Under the pieces are notes generated by a model that searched no databases, was not told where the DNA came from, and saw only the letters and a program-made list of their open reading frames with translations. From an uncultured Helicobacteraceae bacterium (GTDB lineage Bacteria > Campylobacterota > Campylobacteria > Campylobacterales > Helicobacteraceae), in assembly GCA_934728205.1 (NCBI GenBank), contig CAKVEH010000043.1:1-8909 (forward strand): a DNA stretch of 8,909 bases, read 5' to 3'. The position numbers were made by a program, and so were the translations under genes. This document shows positions 1-7,412 of the stretch, piece by piece (the stretch's first letter is position 1; every line of letters begins with the position of its first letter).

Positions 1-6
1 TTTTCT

Positions 7-28
7 AAGCATTTGCAGTGCTTTTATG
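7..28 (+). terminator. possible terminator of an upstream gene
   Basis: AAGCA (7-11) can pair with TGCTT (19-23). The stem extends inward by a T-G and a T-A pair around a 3-nt loop, and a short T-rich stretch follows (22-30). The upstream gene is outside the window, so its end cannot be checked. The stem is short and AT-rich, so this is only a candidate. Confidence 0.3.
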
Positions 29-69
29 TTAAGATCCCAACCCTCAATTTTATGATTTGAGGAGTTTGT

Positions 70-471
70 ATGTTGTTTTATGCAAATGGTGGCGATGTAG
101 GCAGGCTCATATTGCGTTTGAGTGTAGGAGGGTTGATGTTCCTGCACGGGATAAACAAGATTGAAAATGGCATAGGCGGCATAGAGGGAGCGATGCAAGG
201 CATAGGACTTCCTAGCTTTATAGCTTATGGTGTGTATGTAGGAGAGGTGCTTGCACCGATTTTGCTTATACTTGGTGTGTGCGTGCGATTGAACGCACTA
301 ATGATAATTGGGACGATGATAGTTGCCGCACTCGTGGTAACGGGTGGAGAGATTTTCGCGCTTAATCAGCACGGCGGGTGGATTGTCGAATTACAGGGAT
401 TGTATTTGTTTGGTGCGCTTGCTATCGTATTTTTAGGAAGTGGTAAATTTGCGTTATATAAGAGATTTTAG
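70..471 (+). CDS. DoxX family small integral membrane protein
   Basis: A 133-residue protein with four hydrophobic segments (about residues 11-28, 48-70, 74-92 and 108-124) and a basic C-terminus. This is the length and topology of the DoxX/DoxD-like family. Seen: a first helix ending LMFLHGINKI and a glutamate in the second helix (E59 in YVGEVLAP), both typical of the family. The family is named after a subunit of an archaeal terminal quinol oxidase, but most bacterial members have no proven reaction and are often loosely linked to redox or stress physiology, so no function is assigned here. GAGGAG at 59-64 is a good ribosome binding site 5 nt before ATG 70. A TATGAT at 51-56 would start transcription almost on that site, so the promoter is more likely further upstream (TATGTT at 25-30 is a weak candidate). 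The TAG stop overlaps one AGAATCT word. The gene converges on frdB. Confidence 0.85.
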   Translation: MLFYANGGDVGRLILRLSVGGLMFLHGINKIENGIGGIEGAMQGIGLPSFIAYGVYVGEVLAPILLILGVCVRLNALMIIGTMIVAALVVTGGEIFALNQHGGWIVELQGLYLFGALAIVFLGSGKFALYKRF

Positions 472-493
472 AATCTATTGGGAGAATATAGAA

Positions 494-522
494 AGAATCT
501 AGCGACAAATGTGCTAGATTCT
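494..522. terminator. perfect stem-loop between convergent doxX and frdB
   Basis: AGAATCTAGC (494-503) and GCTAGATTCT (513-522) form a perfect 10-bp stem around a 9-nt loop (504-512). It lies between the convergent stop codons of the DoxX gene and frdB. Read on the minus strand, the stem is followed by a T-rich run (CTTTCTATATT, 493-483), as expected of an intrinsic terminator for the frd operon. On the plus strand the following sequence (CATTTGG) has fewer Ts, so termination of doxX would be weaker. The arms are an inverted pair of the heptamer that is over-represented across the window. Confidence 0.75.
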
Positions 523-536
523 CATTTGGTCAAGAC

Positions 537-1277
537 TTAGTCTTTTTTGCCGACTGCTACCATTTTGCGGCGCAAATAAGCGATTTTGCTTTGCAGTGGA
601 AGCTCTTTAGGGCAGACATCGTGGCAAGCGATAAGGCTCATACAGCCAAACACGCCATCATCATTCCCAACGAGTTCGTAATAATCCTCATCAGTGCGCT
701 CATCGTGTGGGTCAATCATAAAGCGAGCTACGCGGTTCATACCAGCTGCACCTAAGAAGTCATCTCTCATTACTTTTGTGGCACAACTTGCGATACAGCA
801 CCCACACTCAATACATCTATCAAGCTCAAAGACTTCATCAGCAACTTGCGGCTCGATAGGGGCTTCAAGTTTAGAAATATCAGGTGTGTGCTGTGTGTGA
901 ATCCAGCTCTCCACGCGCTTCGTCATACCTGCAAACCAATCGCCTGTATTAACACTCAAATCTTTGATAAGCTTAAACGCAGGCAATGGCATAAGTGTAA
1001 TCACGCTTGGCAAATCTTTTGTCAATGTGCGACAAGCCAGACGCGGACGCCCGTTAATCATCATAGAGCAACTCCCACAAATCCCAGCACGACACACAAA
1101 GTCAAAACTCAAATCTGGGTCTTGCTTTTCGCGTATCATATTTAGCACGATAAAAATCGTCATAGAATCTGTTTCCTCTATCTTGTATTCCCTAAAATGT
1201 GGCTTAGAAACTGCACTTTGAGGGTCAAACTTTAACGCTCTTATGGTAAGTGTTCTTCCTTTTTGTTGTGTGCTCAT
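537..1277 (-). CDS. frdB: fumarate reductase iron-sulfur subunit FrdB
   Basis: The electron-transfer subunit (246 aa) of menaquinol:fumarate reductase. It passes electrons from the FrdC hemes to the FAD of FrdA on the cytoplasmic face of the membrane. The N-terminal plant-ferredoxin-like domain has the [2Fe-2S] ligands C62, C67, C70 and C82 (CRAGICGSC, then LAC). The C-terminal domain has [11 protein letters not shown] (C155, C158, C161, C165) and [13 protein letters not shown] (C212, C218, C222). In this family C155/C158/C161/C222 hold the [4Fe-4S] cluster and C165/C212/C218 the [3Fe-4S] cluster, so all three clusters are intact. The start codon overlaps the frdA stop (TAATG, sharing nucleotide 1277), with AGGAGA (1289-1284, minus strand) as ribosome binding site, so translation is probably coupled to frdA. 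It is last in the frdC-frdA-frdB operon and is followed by the stem-loop at 494-522. Confidence 0.98.
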   Translation of the reverse strand: MSTQQKGRTLTIRALKFDPQSAVSKPHFREYKIEETDSMTIFIVLNMIREKQDPDLSFDFVCRAGICGSCSMMINGRPRLACRTLTKDLPSVITLMPLPAFKLIKDLSVNTGDWFAGMTKRVESWIHTQHTPDISKLEAPIEPQVADEVFELDRCIECGCCIASCATKVMRDDFLGAAGMNRVARFMIDPHDERTDEDYYELVGNDDGVFGCMSLIACHDVCPKELPLQSKIAYLRRKMVAVGKKD

Positions 1278-3259
1278 TACTTATCTCCTAATCGTTGATT
1301 TCTACCTTTGAATTTCTCTTGGAGTTCAAAGGGCATTAGGGCTTGTTGAAGCTCATATCTATCGCCACCTTTAGCTTGCACTTCGGCAGTGATTTTCTCT
1401 ATCTCGCTTTGTCGAATCGCACTTTTTGGATTCTCAATAATCATACCTTTCGCACCATATCCACGGAATCCCGGAGCAATTTCCATTTTAGAAATATCAA
1501 GGTCTTCATAAGTTACGGTTGGCATTGTTTGGTTTGGGTCTTCCCAGCTCGTAAGCGTGCGTTTAAGCCAATTTAAGTCATCACGCTTCGGATAATCCTC
1601 TCGTGTATGTGCGCCACGAGATTCTGTCCTATCAAGCGCACCTTTTGCTACACAAAGTGCGAGCTTTAGCATTTTTGGCACGCGATAGGCATCTTCTAAT
1701 TCTGGATTATCGTGGAGTTTTTTGTTTTTGACTTGGATATTTCTACTTCGTTTATACAGCTCCTCTAATCGCTTCACAGCATCTTCTAATCCTTTGCCAT
1801 CACGGAAGATTCCCACATCTTCTTCCATAACTTCTTTCATTGCATTTTTAATCACATAGACATCTTCGTTGCCTGCGTTATTAAGCAGACTTGAGAGATA
1901 GTTATGTTGGTCATTTACAAACTTTTCTGCAAGGTTTGTAGGAATGTCAATTTGAGTTTTTTCGCAATATTGCGCGAAGTAATCACCAATAATCATACCA
2001 GAGACTACGGCTTCGCTCACAGAGTTTCCGCCAAGTCGGTTAAACCCGTGCATATCCCAGCACGCTGCTTCACCAGCGGCAAAAAGCCCTTTTAGGTAAC
2101 TTTGTCCTTGATAGTTGGTGCGGATACCACCCATTGAGTAGTGTTGCATTGGCTTTACAGGAGCCCAACCTTTTTTGCCCTCATCAGCTGGGTCAATCCC
2201 TGCAAATATCTTGCAAATATCTTGCACATCACGCAAATTTCGCTCAATATGCTCTCTGCCTAAAATAGAAATATCAAGCCACAAATGTTCTCCGTAAGGA
2301 GACTTCACGCCCTTGCCCTCGCGGATTCTCTGAATCATTCTGCGTGAGACCACATCTCGGCTTGCAAGCTCCTTTTTCTCTGGCTCATAATCTGGCATAA
2401 AGCGATAGCCATCAACATCACGCAAAATCCCACCATCACCGCGACAACCTTCTGTTAATAAGATCCCGCTTGGGAAAAGTGGAGTTGGGTGGAACTGCAC
2501 TGCTTCCATATTGCTAAGTTTTGCTACACCTGTTTCCATTGCTATTGCTAGACCTATGCCCTCACAAATTACAGCATTTGTAGTATTCTTATACAATCTA
2601 CCATAACCGCCTGTGGCGATAAGCGTGCCTTTGGCTACATACGCGCTTAATTCACCCGTTACCAAATCACGCACAACCGCACCATAACATTGTCCGTCTT
2701 TATGGATTAGCGCAATGGCTTCTTTTCTATCTTGAATATCCACGCCGTGTTTGTATGCCTCATTTGCCACAGCATAAAGCATTGTGTGTCCTGTCGCATC
2801 AGCTGTATAGCAAGTGCGCCATTTCTTTGTCCCACCAAAGTCGCGTGAATGGATATAGCCGTGCCTAAATTCCTCTTCGGTAATAGTTGTTTTTTGTGCA
2901 TTGATAACAGCTGTCCTATCACCCTTTTGGATTCTCGTCCAGGGCACACCCCAAGCAGCAAGCTCTCTAATTGCTTTTGGCGCGGTTGTTACAAACATTC
3001 TCGCAACATTTTGGTCGCAACCCCAATCACTTCCCTTCACGGTATCAGCAAAGTGCAAATCTTCATTATCACCATCACTCATCTTTGAGTTACCCAGACT
3101 TGCTTGCATTCCACCTTGTGCTGCAGCTGAGTGGCTTCGTTTCACAGGCACTAAAGAGAGCACGGTTGTGCTTAGGCCCTTTTGCTGTGCTGCAATAGAA
3201 GCCCTAAGACCAGCCAATCCTCCACCGATGACTAACGCATCACAATATGTAATCTTCAT
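1277..3259 (-). CDS. frdA: fumarate reductase flavoprotein subunit FrdA
   Basis: The catalytic subunit (660 aa), which reduces fumarate to succinate at a covalently bound FAD. Seen: the N-terminal dinucleotide-binding glycines GGGLAG (12-17); HSAAAQGG with H43, the histidine that carries FAD in this family; FHPTP with H257; SRDVV with R301, the proton-donating arginine; MQHYSMGG with H373; and a second FAD contact region ending [10 protein letters not shown] (405-414). H43, H257 and R301 fall at the numbers I recall for Wolinella succinogenes FrdA. The length matches Wolinella and Campylobacter (about 655-665) and lacks the longer C-terminus I recall for H. pylori FrdA (about 714). AGGAGG (3270-3265, minus strand) gives a 5-nt spacing to ATG and overlaps the frdC stop. 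The gene follows frdC by 10 nt and overlaps frdB by 1 nt. Under oxidising conditions such enzymes may also run as succinate dehydrogenase; direction cannot be told from sequence. Confidence 0.99.
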   Translation of the reverse strand: MKITYCDALVIGGGLAGLRASIAAQQKGLSTTVLSLVPVKRSHSAAAQGGMQASLGNSKMSDGDNEDLHFADTVKGSDWGCDQNVARMFVTTAPKAIRELAAWGVPWTRIQKGDRTAVINAQKTTITEEEFRHGYIHSRDFGGTKKWRTCYTADATGHTMLYAVANEAYKHGVDIQDRKEAIALIHKDGQCYGAVVRDLVTGELSAYVAKGTLIATGGYGRLYKNTTNAVICEGIGLAIAMETGVAKLSNMEAVQFHPTPLFPSGILLTEGCRGDGGILRDVDGYRFMPDYEPEKKELASRDVVSRRMIQRIREGKGVKSPYGEHLWLDISILGREHIERNLRDVQDICKIFAGIDPADEGKKGWAPVKPMQHYSMGGIRTNYQGQSYLKGLFAAGEAACWDMHGFNRLGGNSVSEAVVSGMIIGDYFAQYCEKTQIDIPTNLAEKFVNDQHNYLSSLLNNAGNEDVYVIKNAMKEVMEEDVGIFRDGKGLEDAVKRLEELYKRSRNIQVKNKKLHDNPELEDAYRVPKMLKLALCVAKGALDRTESRGAHTREDYPKRDDLNWLKRTLTSWEDPNQTMPTVTYEDLDISKMEIAPGFRGYGAKGMIIENPKSAIRQSEIEKITAEVQAKGGDRYELQQALMPFELQEKFKGRNQRLGDK

Positions 3260-3269
3260 TTATTCCTCC

Positions 3270-4031
3270 TTATTTACCAAACTCTTTGTGGTCTAGTTCT
3301 TTGTAGTATTCTATGCCCTTGTCTTTGTCTTGCTCTAATCCAATATTCATATATGCTACAAATGTGCAAACACCAAGTGTCAAAAAGAATATTGTCATTG
3401 CAAGTTTGATTTTTCTTAAAGCTTGAATACCTAGATTCTCAAACCAACCCCATTTAATGCAAAGCCTGTATAAGCCTATTGAGCCGTGAAGCTCTACTGC
3501 AATAAGCAAGAATAAATACAAAATCCAAAAGTTCTCTTGCACGAAGCGATATGAAGAAGCATTTGGTCCGATGGTTTCTGGTTTTGTAAGCATTACAAAA
3601 AGATGCACACTTCCTAAGAAAAATAATGCAAAACCTGTCAATGCCTGAATGAACCAATATGAAGTATCTCCGTGTTTCATTAAGTCTTTATGAACCTTTA
3701 GGGCAAGAAATTGCTTGTAGTTGATGGGGAATTTTCGCAATGCTAAAAATGCGTGTGTAACAAATGCAATGATTACGACCGCGACAATAGCAGACACAAT
3801 AAGTGGCTGTCCTCTATCGACAATAAAACTTGCCTCAAAAAACTTCGTAACAGCATACATCACATCTTTGCCTAGCAAAATGCTTGAGACAAAAAACATA
3901 TGCCCTATCATAAATAAACCTAAGAACAAGCCACTAGCACTCTGCATAAAATCAAGTCGTGCGGGTATTTTGCTCTTTTTCCTCTCTGGGGTTACACCTG
4001 TGTAACTCTCAATAACCTTTTCCTCTTGCAT
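3270..4031 (-). CDS. frdC: fumarate reductase diheme cytochrome b subunit FrdC
   Basis: The membrane anchor (253 aa), which oxidises menaquinol and carries two b hemes. Five hydrophobic helices are visible (about 28-52, 77-98, 124-147, 166-191, 207-229), the fold of the epsilonproteobacterial di-heme type. The four histidines H44, H93, H143 and H182 coincide with the axial heme ligands known from Wolinella FrdC. E66 (menaquinol oxidation site) and E180 (the E-pathway glutamate for transmembrane proton movement coupled to electron transfer) are also at the Wolinella positions. By homology the enzyme should therefore use the compensated, electroneutral mechanism described there; this is inference. 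A consensus AGGAGG precedes ATG by about 4 nt (4041-4035, minus strand). It is the first gene of frdCAB and is divergent from the mscS-type gene, with both promoters in the 215-bp gap. Confidence 0.98.
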   Translation of the reverse strand: MQEEKVIESYTGVTPERKKSKIPARLDFMQSASGLFLGLFMIGHMFFVSSILLGKDVMYAVTKFFEASFIVDRGQPLIVSAIVAVVIIAFVTHAFLALRKFPINYKQFLALKVHKDLMKHGDTSYWFIQALTGFALFFLGSVHLFVMLTKPETIGPNASSYRFVQENFWILYLFLLIAVELHGSIGLYRLCIKWGWFENLGIQALRKIKLAMTIFFLTLGVCTFVAYMNIGLEQDKDKGIEYYKELDHKEFGK

Positions 4032-4083
4032 ATTTCCTCCTGTTGTGGAATTTGTCGCCTTTTAGTGTCCTAAAGACAAATAG

Positions 4084-4116
4084 ATTTTAAGAAAAATACC
4101 CTTAAAAACAACTTAA
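4084..4116 (-). promoter_or_regulatory. candidate frdCAB promoter with TTAAG direct repeats
   Basis: On the minus strand TAAAAT (4089-4084) is a plausible -10 box, giving a leader of roughly 45 nt before frdC. Upstream lie two TTAAG words (4116-4112 and 4105-4101) whose starts are 11 nt apart, one helical turn, centred near -33. A further CTTAAAA (minus strand, 4091-4085) overlaps the -10 in opposite orientation, so TTTTAAG/CTTAAAA also forms a 7-bp inverted repeat with a 9-nt spacer. TTAAG repeats recall the binding sites reported for the essential orphan response regulator HP1043/HsrA of H. pylori; that link is inference. The transcription start was not measured. Confidence 0.4.
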
Positions 4117-4181
4117 TAATTTGATTTGGAAACTTCGTTTGCCTAAAAATGATACGAAAAATATCCCTGCGATAAAACTCA

Positions 4182-4211
4182 AGCGTAAATCACGCTAAAT
4201 TACGCTATGAT
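4182..4211 (+). promoter_or_regulatory. candidate mscS promoter with overlapping inverted repeats
   Basis: TATGAT (4206-4211) is a reasonable -10 box and would give a leader of about 29 nt before ATG 4247. Immediately upstream, AGCGTAA (4182-4188) is a perfect inverted match to TTACGCT (4200-4206). Its first five bases also match ACGCT at 4192-4196 in inverted orientation. ACGCTA is thus directly repeated at 4192-4197 and 4202-4207, a 10-nt step. The repeats cover the -35 to -10 interval, where a repressor or activator could bind. No regulator is identified. Confidence 0.35.
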
Positions 4212-4246
4212 TTTAATGTTAAACTTATACAATCAAGGATTATGCG

Positions 4247-5098
4247 ATGGAAAAGTTTTTGAGCGACATTTTGCCAAGTAATTTAGAGGGAATCTTAGAG
4301 GACATCACGCTTATTTCACTCAAACTCATTGCTCTAATGATACTTGGGTATTATCTCTCACGCTTTTTTGCCAAAAAGATTAAAAAAGGATTGCAAGAGC
4401 GCGACATTGTGTTGGCGAATTTTCTCTCCCAAGTGGTGTTTATTGGGATAAACATAGTAGTCATCATCGCCGCACTTGGCACGATAGGCGTGCAGATAAA
4501 TTCCATAGTCGCAGTGCTTGGCACAGCTGGTGTGGCTATCGCGCTTGGGTTAAAAGATTCTCTCTCATCGGTGGCGAGCGGGATTATCCTCATTATTTTA
4601 CGACCATTTAGCCCGGGAGATACTATTGAGTTTGGTTCGCTCACAGGTAAAGTAGAGGCAATCAATCTCTTTAACACAACACTGCGATTACCCGATGGTA
4701 AGCTTGCCATTATCCCTAATAGCAATATTGCAAGCGCGAATGTTATCAACTCCACAGATATAACGCAAAGACGACTTGATATTGTCTTTGGTGTGGGGTA
4801 TGATAGCGATATAGAAAAAGTCAAATCAATCGCTACAAGCGTGCTTGAAAGTGTGCCTTGTGTGGATAGCAAAAAGGGTTATTTTGTGGGACTTAGCGAT
4901 ATGGCTTCCAGCTCGCTTAATTTTATTATCCGCTTTTGGATTGGCATTGAGCACGGCACAGTGCAATCAAAAGCACAAGTCCTAGAAGCCCTTAAGGAAA
5001 GCTTGGATAAAAATGGCATTGAGATTCCATTTGATAAACTTGATGTAACACTTTATGAATCCACGCCATCTTCGCACAAAAGCACAAAGTTGCAATAA
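4247..5098 (+). CDS. mscS: small-conductance mechanosensitive channel, MscS family
   Basis: A 283-residue protein, about the length of E. coli MscS (286), which opens under membrane tension to release solutes on hypo-osmotic shock. Three N-terminal membrane helices (about 18-40, 58-80, 86-115) are followed by a cytoplasmic beta/alpha domain. The pore helix TM3 is recognisable from the Gly/Ala-rich GTAGVAIALGLKDSLSSVASG region (92-112) leading into LRPFSPGDTIEFG (118-130), where family members have RPF.xGD. IPNSNI (156-161) matches the conserved IPN segment of the beta domain, and NGIEIPFD (256-263) is the typical end of the cytoplasmic cage. AAGGA (4235-4239) lies 7 nt before ATG 4247; ATG 4242 is out of frame. 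It is the first gene of a + strand cluster, with only 21 nt to the next gene. A paralogue with another substrate role cannot be excluded. Confidence 0.93.
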   Translation: MEKFLSDILPSNLEGILEDITLISLKLIALMILGYYLSRFFAKKIKKGLQERDIVLANFLSQVVFIGINIVVIIAALGTIGVQINSIVAVLGTAGVAIALGLKDSLSSVASGIILIILRPFSPGDTIEFGSLTGKVEAINLFNTTLRLPDGKLAIIPNSNIASANVINSTDITQRRLDIVFGVGYDSDIEKVKSIATSVLESVPCVDSKKGYFVGLSDMASSSLNFIIRFWIGIEHGTVQSKAQVLEALKESLDKNGIEIPFDKLDVTLYESTPSSHKSTKLQ

Positions 5099-5119
5099 TT
5101 ACACATTAAAAGACAAGCA

Positions 5120-6376
5120 ATGCAAGAGCGCGTGATTGTAGGCGGGAGTTTAGTGTTTATTTGCGATACACAATGTAGCGTGCAACGCGATTATGCTGTG
5201 CTTATTGAAAATGATAGAATCTTAGAGGTTGCGCCCTTTGCACAGCTTCAAAGCGCATTCCCAAATATTAGCGCGCATTTTCACAAAGATTGTGTGCTTT
5301 TACCAGCACTTATCAACGCACATATTCATTTTGAATTTAGCAATAATGTCGCAAGTTTTGTGTATGGAGATTTTGGTCGGTGGCTAGATTCTGTGATTGC
5401 TAAGAGAGATGATGTTTTAGGTGATATTACACAATCTATCCACCAATCTCTTACCCAACAATTAAAAAGTGGTGTGGGGAGCGTGGGCGCGATTAGTAGC
5501 TATGGATATGATTTAGAGCCATTAGCTCATTCGCCTTTACGCGTGGTGTATTTTAACGAAGCAATGGGAAGTAATCCAAGTGCGTTAGATTCTCTTTTTG
5601 CTAATTTGAAAGCACGGGTAGAGGATTGCAAGGCATATCAATCACGCACCTTTACGCCAGCCATCGCCTTGCATTCGCCGTATTCGTTGCATACTATTTA
5701 TGCTAAACACGCATTGGAGCTAGCAAGGCAATTAAAAGCCCCTGTAAGTGCACATTTTTTAGAATCTACACACGAGAGAGAGTGGCTTGATTGCAAAAGT
5801 GGATATTTTTATGATTTTTTTACTAAGGCTTTTGGTGTGAGTAATCCTACTCCATTTTTTAGCGCACAGAGTTTTTTAGCACAATTTAACGAGATAAACG
5901 CACTTTTTACACATTGTCTTTTTGCCTCACGAGATGAACTTAACCAAATGGCACAAAATAATCATAGTGTAGTAATATGTCCGCGCTCAAATCGCTTATT
6001 GTGTAATACTTATTTTGCATTACACAATACACCAAAGTCTCTTAATATCGCCATTGGGACTGATGGTAAAAGCTCAAATAATAGCGTTGATATGCTAGAA
6101 GAACTAAAAAGTGCACTCTTTGGCTATGTGGGTGTGGATATACAATGGCTTGCTCAAAGGTTACTCCTTAGTGCGACTAACGGGGGAGGCAAGGCATTAG
6201 GCATAGAATCTGGGGAATTAAAAAAGGACAAAAATGCAGATATTGCTGTATTTGCAATGCCACAAGTAGCGCAGATCGACGATGTATCTCAAGCTGCCTT
6301 GCATTTTATTCTCCAAGCAAAAGAGGTAAAAAGTTTATATATCGCTGGGCGTGAAGTGTTGTGCGACATACACTAA
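5120..6376 (+). CDS. mqnF: aminofutalosine deaminase family amidohydrolase
   Basis: A 418-residue COG0402 amidohydrolase resembling, as I recall it, H. pylori HP0267 and the epsilonproteobacterial enzyme NIS_0429, a family shown to deaminate 6-aminodeoxyfutalosine in the futalosine route to menaquinone (also called mqnX). Metal and catalytic residues are present: HxH in NAHIHFEF (H68, H70), H185 in LHSPYS, H212 and E215 in AHFLES, and D315 in GTDG. The small beta domain is built from the N-terminus and the C-terminal DIAVFAM and SLYIAGREV segments. Conserved text such as ALINAHIHFEFSNN and LKSGVGSVGAIS supports the subfamily. It is presumably cytoplasmic, with no signal peptide. ATG 5120 has only a poor upstream binding site (AAAAGA at 5108-5113), so translation may depend on coupling to mscS 21 nt upstream. 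Helicobacter and Campylobacter are known to cleave aminodeoxyfutalosine directly with MTAN, so the physiological substrate is less certain than the fold. Confidence 0.87.
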   Translation: MQERVIVGGSLVFICDTQCSVQRDYAVLIENDRILEVAPFAQLQSAFPNISAHFHKDCVLLPALINAHIHFEFSNNVASFVYGDFGRWLDSVIAKRDDVLGDITQSIHQSLTQQLKSGVGSVGAISSYGYDLEPLAHSPLRVVYFNEAMGSNPSALDSLFANLKARVEDCKAYQSRTFTPAIALHSPYSLHTIYAKHALELARQLKAPVSAHFLESTHEREWLDCKSGYFYDFFTKAFGVSNPTPFFSAQSFLAQFNEINALFTHCLFASRDELNQMAQNNHSVVICPRSNRLLCNTYFALHNTPKSLNIAIGTDGKSSNNSVDMLEELKSALFGYVGVDIQWLAQRLLLSATNGGGKALGIESGELKKDKNADIAVFAMPQVAQIDDVSQAALHFILQAKEVKSLYIAGREVLCDIH

Positions 6377-6380
6377 AATA

Positions 6381-7307
6381 ATGTTAGACAAGGTGTATAT
6401 TGAGTTAAGCGATATTTGTGGGCTTAAATGTAGCTTTTGCCCACAAAGCCAAAGGACAGATTCTCGTGGAGTAATGAGTTTGGAGGATTTTAGGCATATT
6501 TGTGAATCTTTAAGCACACCAAAGCGACTTACAAATCTCGTGTGTTTGCATATTTTAGGCGACCCATTAGCTGTGAAAAATTTAGATGAATACCTTAAAA
6601 TTTTAGATGGGTTTGATTTGCGCGCGGATTTAGTGAGTAATGCGAAATTTTTACACACTAAGCATTTTGCGCTTCTTTCGCAAAAGCCCATTCATCAAGT
6701 TGCCTTTTCACTAAGTGCGTTTGTTGATTCTAAGGCAAGTTTTCACAAAAATCATTTAGAGCGTGTTTTGGCATTTTGTAAATTTTGCAAAGAACACAAA
6801 AGCGAAATTTTTATCCAACTGCGCCTACACCAAAAGCATTTACAAGGACATCTACTCAAGTCAAAGGAGAAAAATCCCACCACGCAAGAGATTTTAGAAC
6901 AAATTTCAACAGCCTTTGATAAAGATATAAAAGATATATTGCACTTAGTAGAATCTAAGGAGAGTAGGGCAAGGCTTGCGTATAAAATCTTTCTTGTGAA
7001 AACGCGTGATTTTGAATGGGGCGGGCGAGATTCTCTTATTGAAAGTGTGCAAGATACAAAGACAATAAATCTCTATTGTTATGGTGTGCATAAGCAATTA
7101 GGGATTTTAAGTAATGGCGTGGTTGTGCCTTGTTGTATTGATGCTTTTGGGGAGATTGTGCTTGGCAATATTAAACAAGATGTGCTTGGTGATATTTTAC
7201 AACGCCCATTGGCACAAGAGATTGCGCAAAATTTTAAAATTGGCAAGGCAATAATGCCAAAGTGTCAAAGATGTGATTATGCGCGAGGACTGCAAATAAA
7301 CACATAA
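6381..7307 (+). CDS. radical SAM/SPASM-like protein of unknown substrate
   Basis: A 308-residue radical SAM enzyme. Close to the N-terminus ELSDICGLKCSFCPQ carries the CxxxCxxC motif (C13, C17, C20) for the [4Fe-4S] cluster that cleaves SAM. RGVMSLEDF (29-37) and LGDPL (59-63, in the place of the usual GEPL) follow, as in SPASM-type enzymes. The C-terminal part has C233, C251, C252 (VPCCIDAFGEIVLGNI) and C295, C298 (PKCQRC), a pattern fitting a SPASM/twitch domain with an auxiliary cluster. The substrate is not recognisable. SPASM proteins commonly modify peptides, but no precursor peptide gene is seen nearby. I chose ATG 6381, 4 nt after the deaminase stop, because the protein then begins directly with the first strand of the barrel. 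The in-frame GTG 6351 lies inside the deaminase gene and would add 10 residues. Neither start has a clear binding site, so translational coupling with the upstream gene is likely. Confidence 0.85.
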   Translation: MLDKVYIELSDICGLKCSFCPQSQRTDSRGVMSLEDFRHICESLSTPKRLTNLVCLHILGDPLAVKNLDEYLKILDGFDLRADLVSNAKFLHTKHFALLSQKPIHQVAFSLSAFVDSKASFHKNHLERVLAFCKFCKEHKSEIFIQLRLHQKHLQGHLLKSKEKNPTTQEILEQISTAFDKDIKDILHLVESKESRARLAYKIFLVKTRDFEWGGRDSLIESVQDTKTINLYCYGVHKQLGILSNGVVVPCCIDAFGEIVLGNIKQDVLGDILQRPLAQEIAQNFKIGKAIMPKCQRCDYARGLQINT

Positions 7308-7365
7308 GGAATTACTTTTGCTTTTTGATATTAAAGTAAGCACAATGAGCTGGTGATTCTATCAT

Positions 7366-7407
7366 TATACAAAGGCTTATTTAAGGGCATTAAAAGGATT
7401 TAAAGGA
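7366..7407 (+). promoter_or_regulatory. probable promoter and leader of the outer-membrane protein gene
   Basis: In the 105-bp gap, TATACA (7366-7371) is a fair -10 box, placing a start near 7378 and giving a leader of about 35 nt. The leader carries AAGG four times (7372, 7383, 7394, 7403), at 11, 11 and 9-nt steps. The last, AAGGA at 7403-7407, is the ribosome binding site 5 nt before the TTG start. No clear -35 box is seen, which is usual for Helicobacter promoters. Confidence 0.4.
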
Positions 7408-7412
7408 CTTAT

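Noticed and set aside
51..56. TATGAT as the doxX -10 box
   Set aside because: Transcription would then start at the ribosome binding site, leaving too short a leader.
694..1221. Plus-strand open frames opposite frdB
   Set aside because: Low-complexity, Ser/Thr/Cys-rich translations with no binding sites, antisense to a certain gene. They are shadow frames.
2901..3296. 131-codon plus-strand frame opposite the frdA 5' end
   Set aside because: No domain resemblance, and it lies entirely over conserved frdA coding sequence. It is a shadow frame.
4351..4872. 173-codon minus-strand frame inside mscS
   Set aside because: The opposite strand has an intact MscS-family protein with conserved motifs, so this frame is a compositional by-product.
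6351..7307. Longer form of the radical SAM protein from GTG 6351
   Set aside because: It would overlap the deaminase gene by 26 nt and add a 10-residue extension with no fold role and no binding site. ATG 6381 fits the domain start better, but GTG cannot be formally excluded.
6381..7307. Radical SAM gene as MqnC or MqnE of the futalosine pathway
   Set aside because: It sits next to an mqnF-like gene, but the motif context (DICGLKCSFCPQ, RGVMS, C-terminal cysteines) and the shorter length fit SPASM-type proteins rather than MqnC/MqnE.
7312..7339. 7-bp inverted repeat TTACTTT/AAAGTAA after the radical SAM stop
   Set aside because: The stem is purely AT-rich apart from one pair, has a 14-nt loop and no following T tract, so it is not a convincing terminator.
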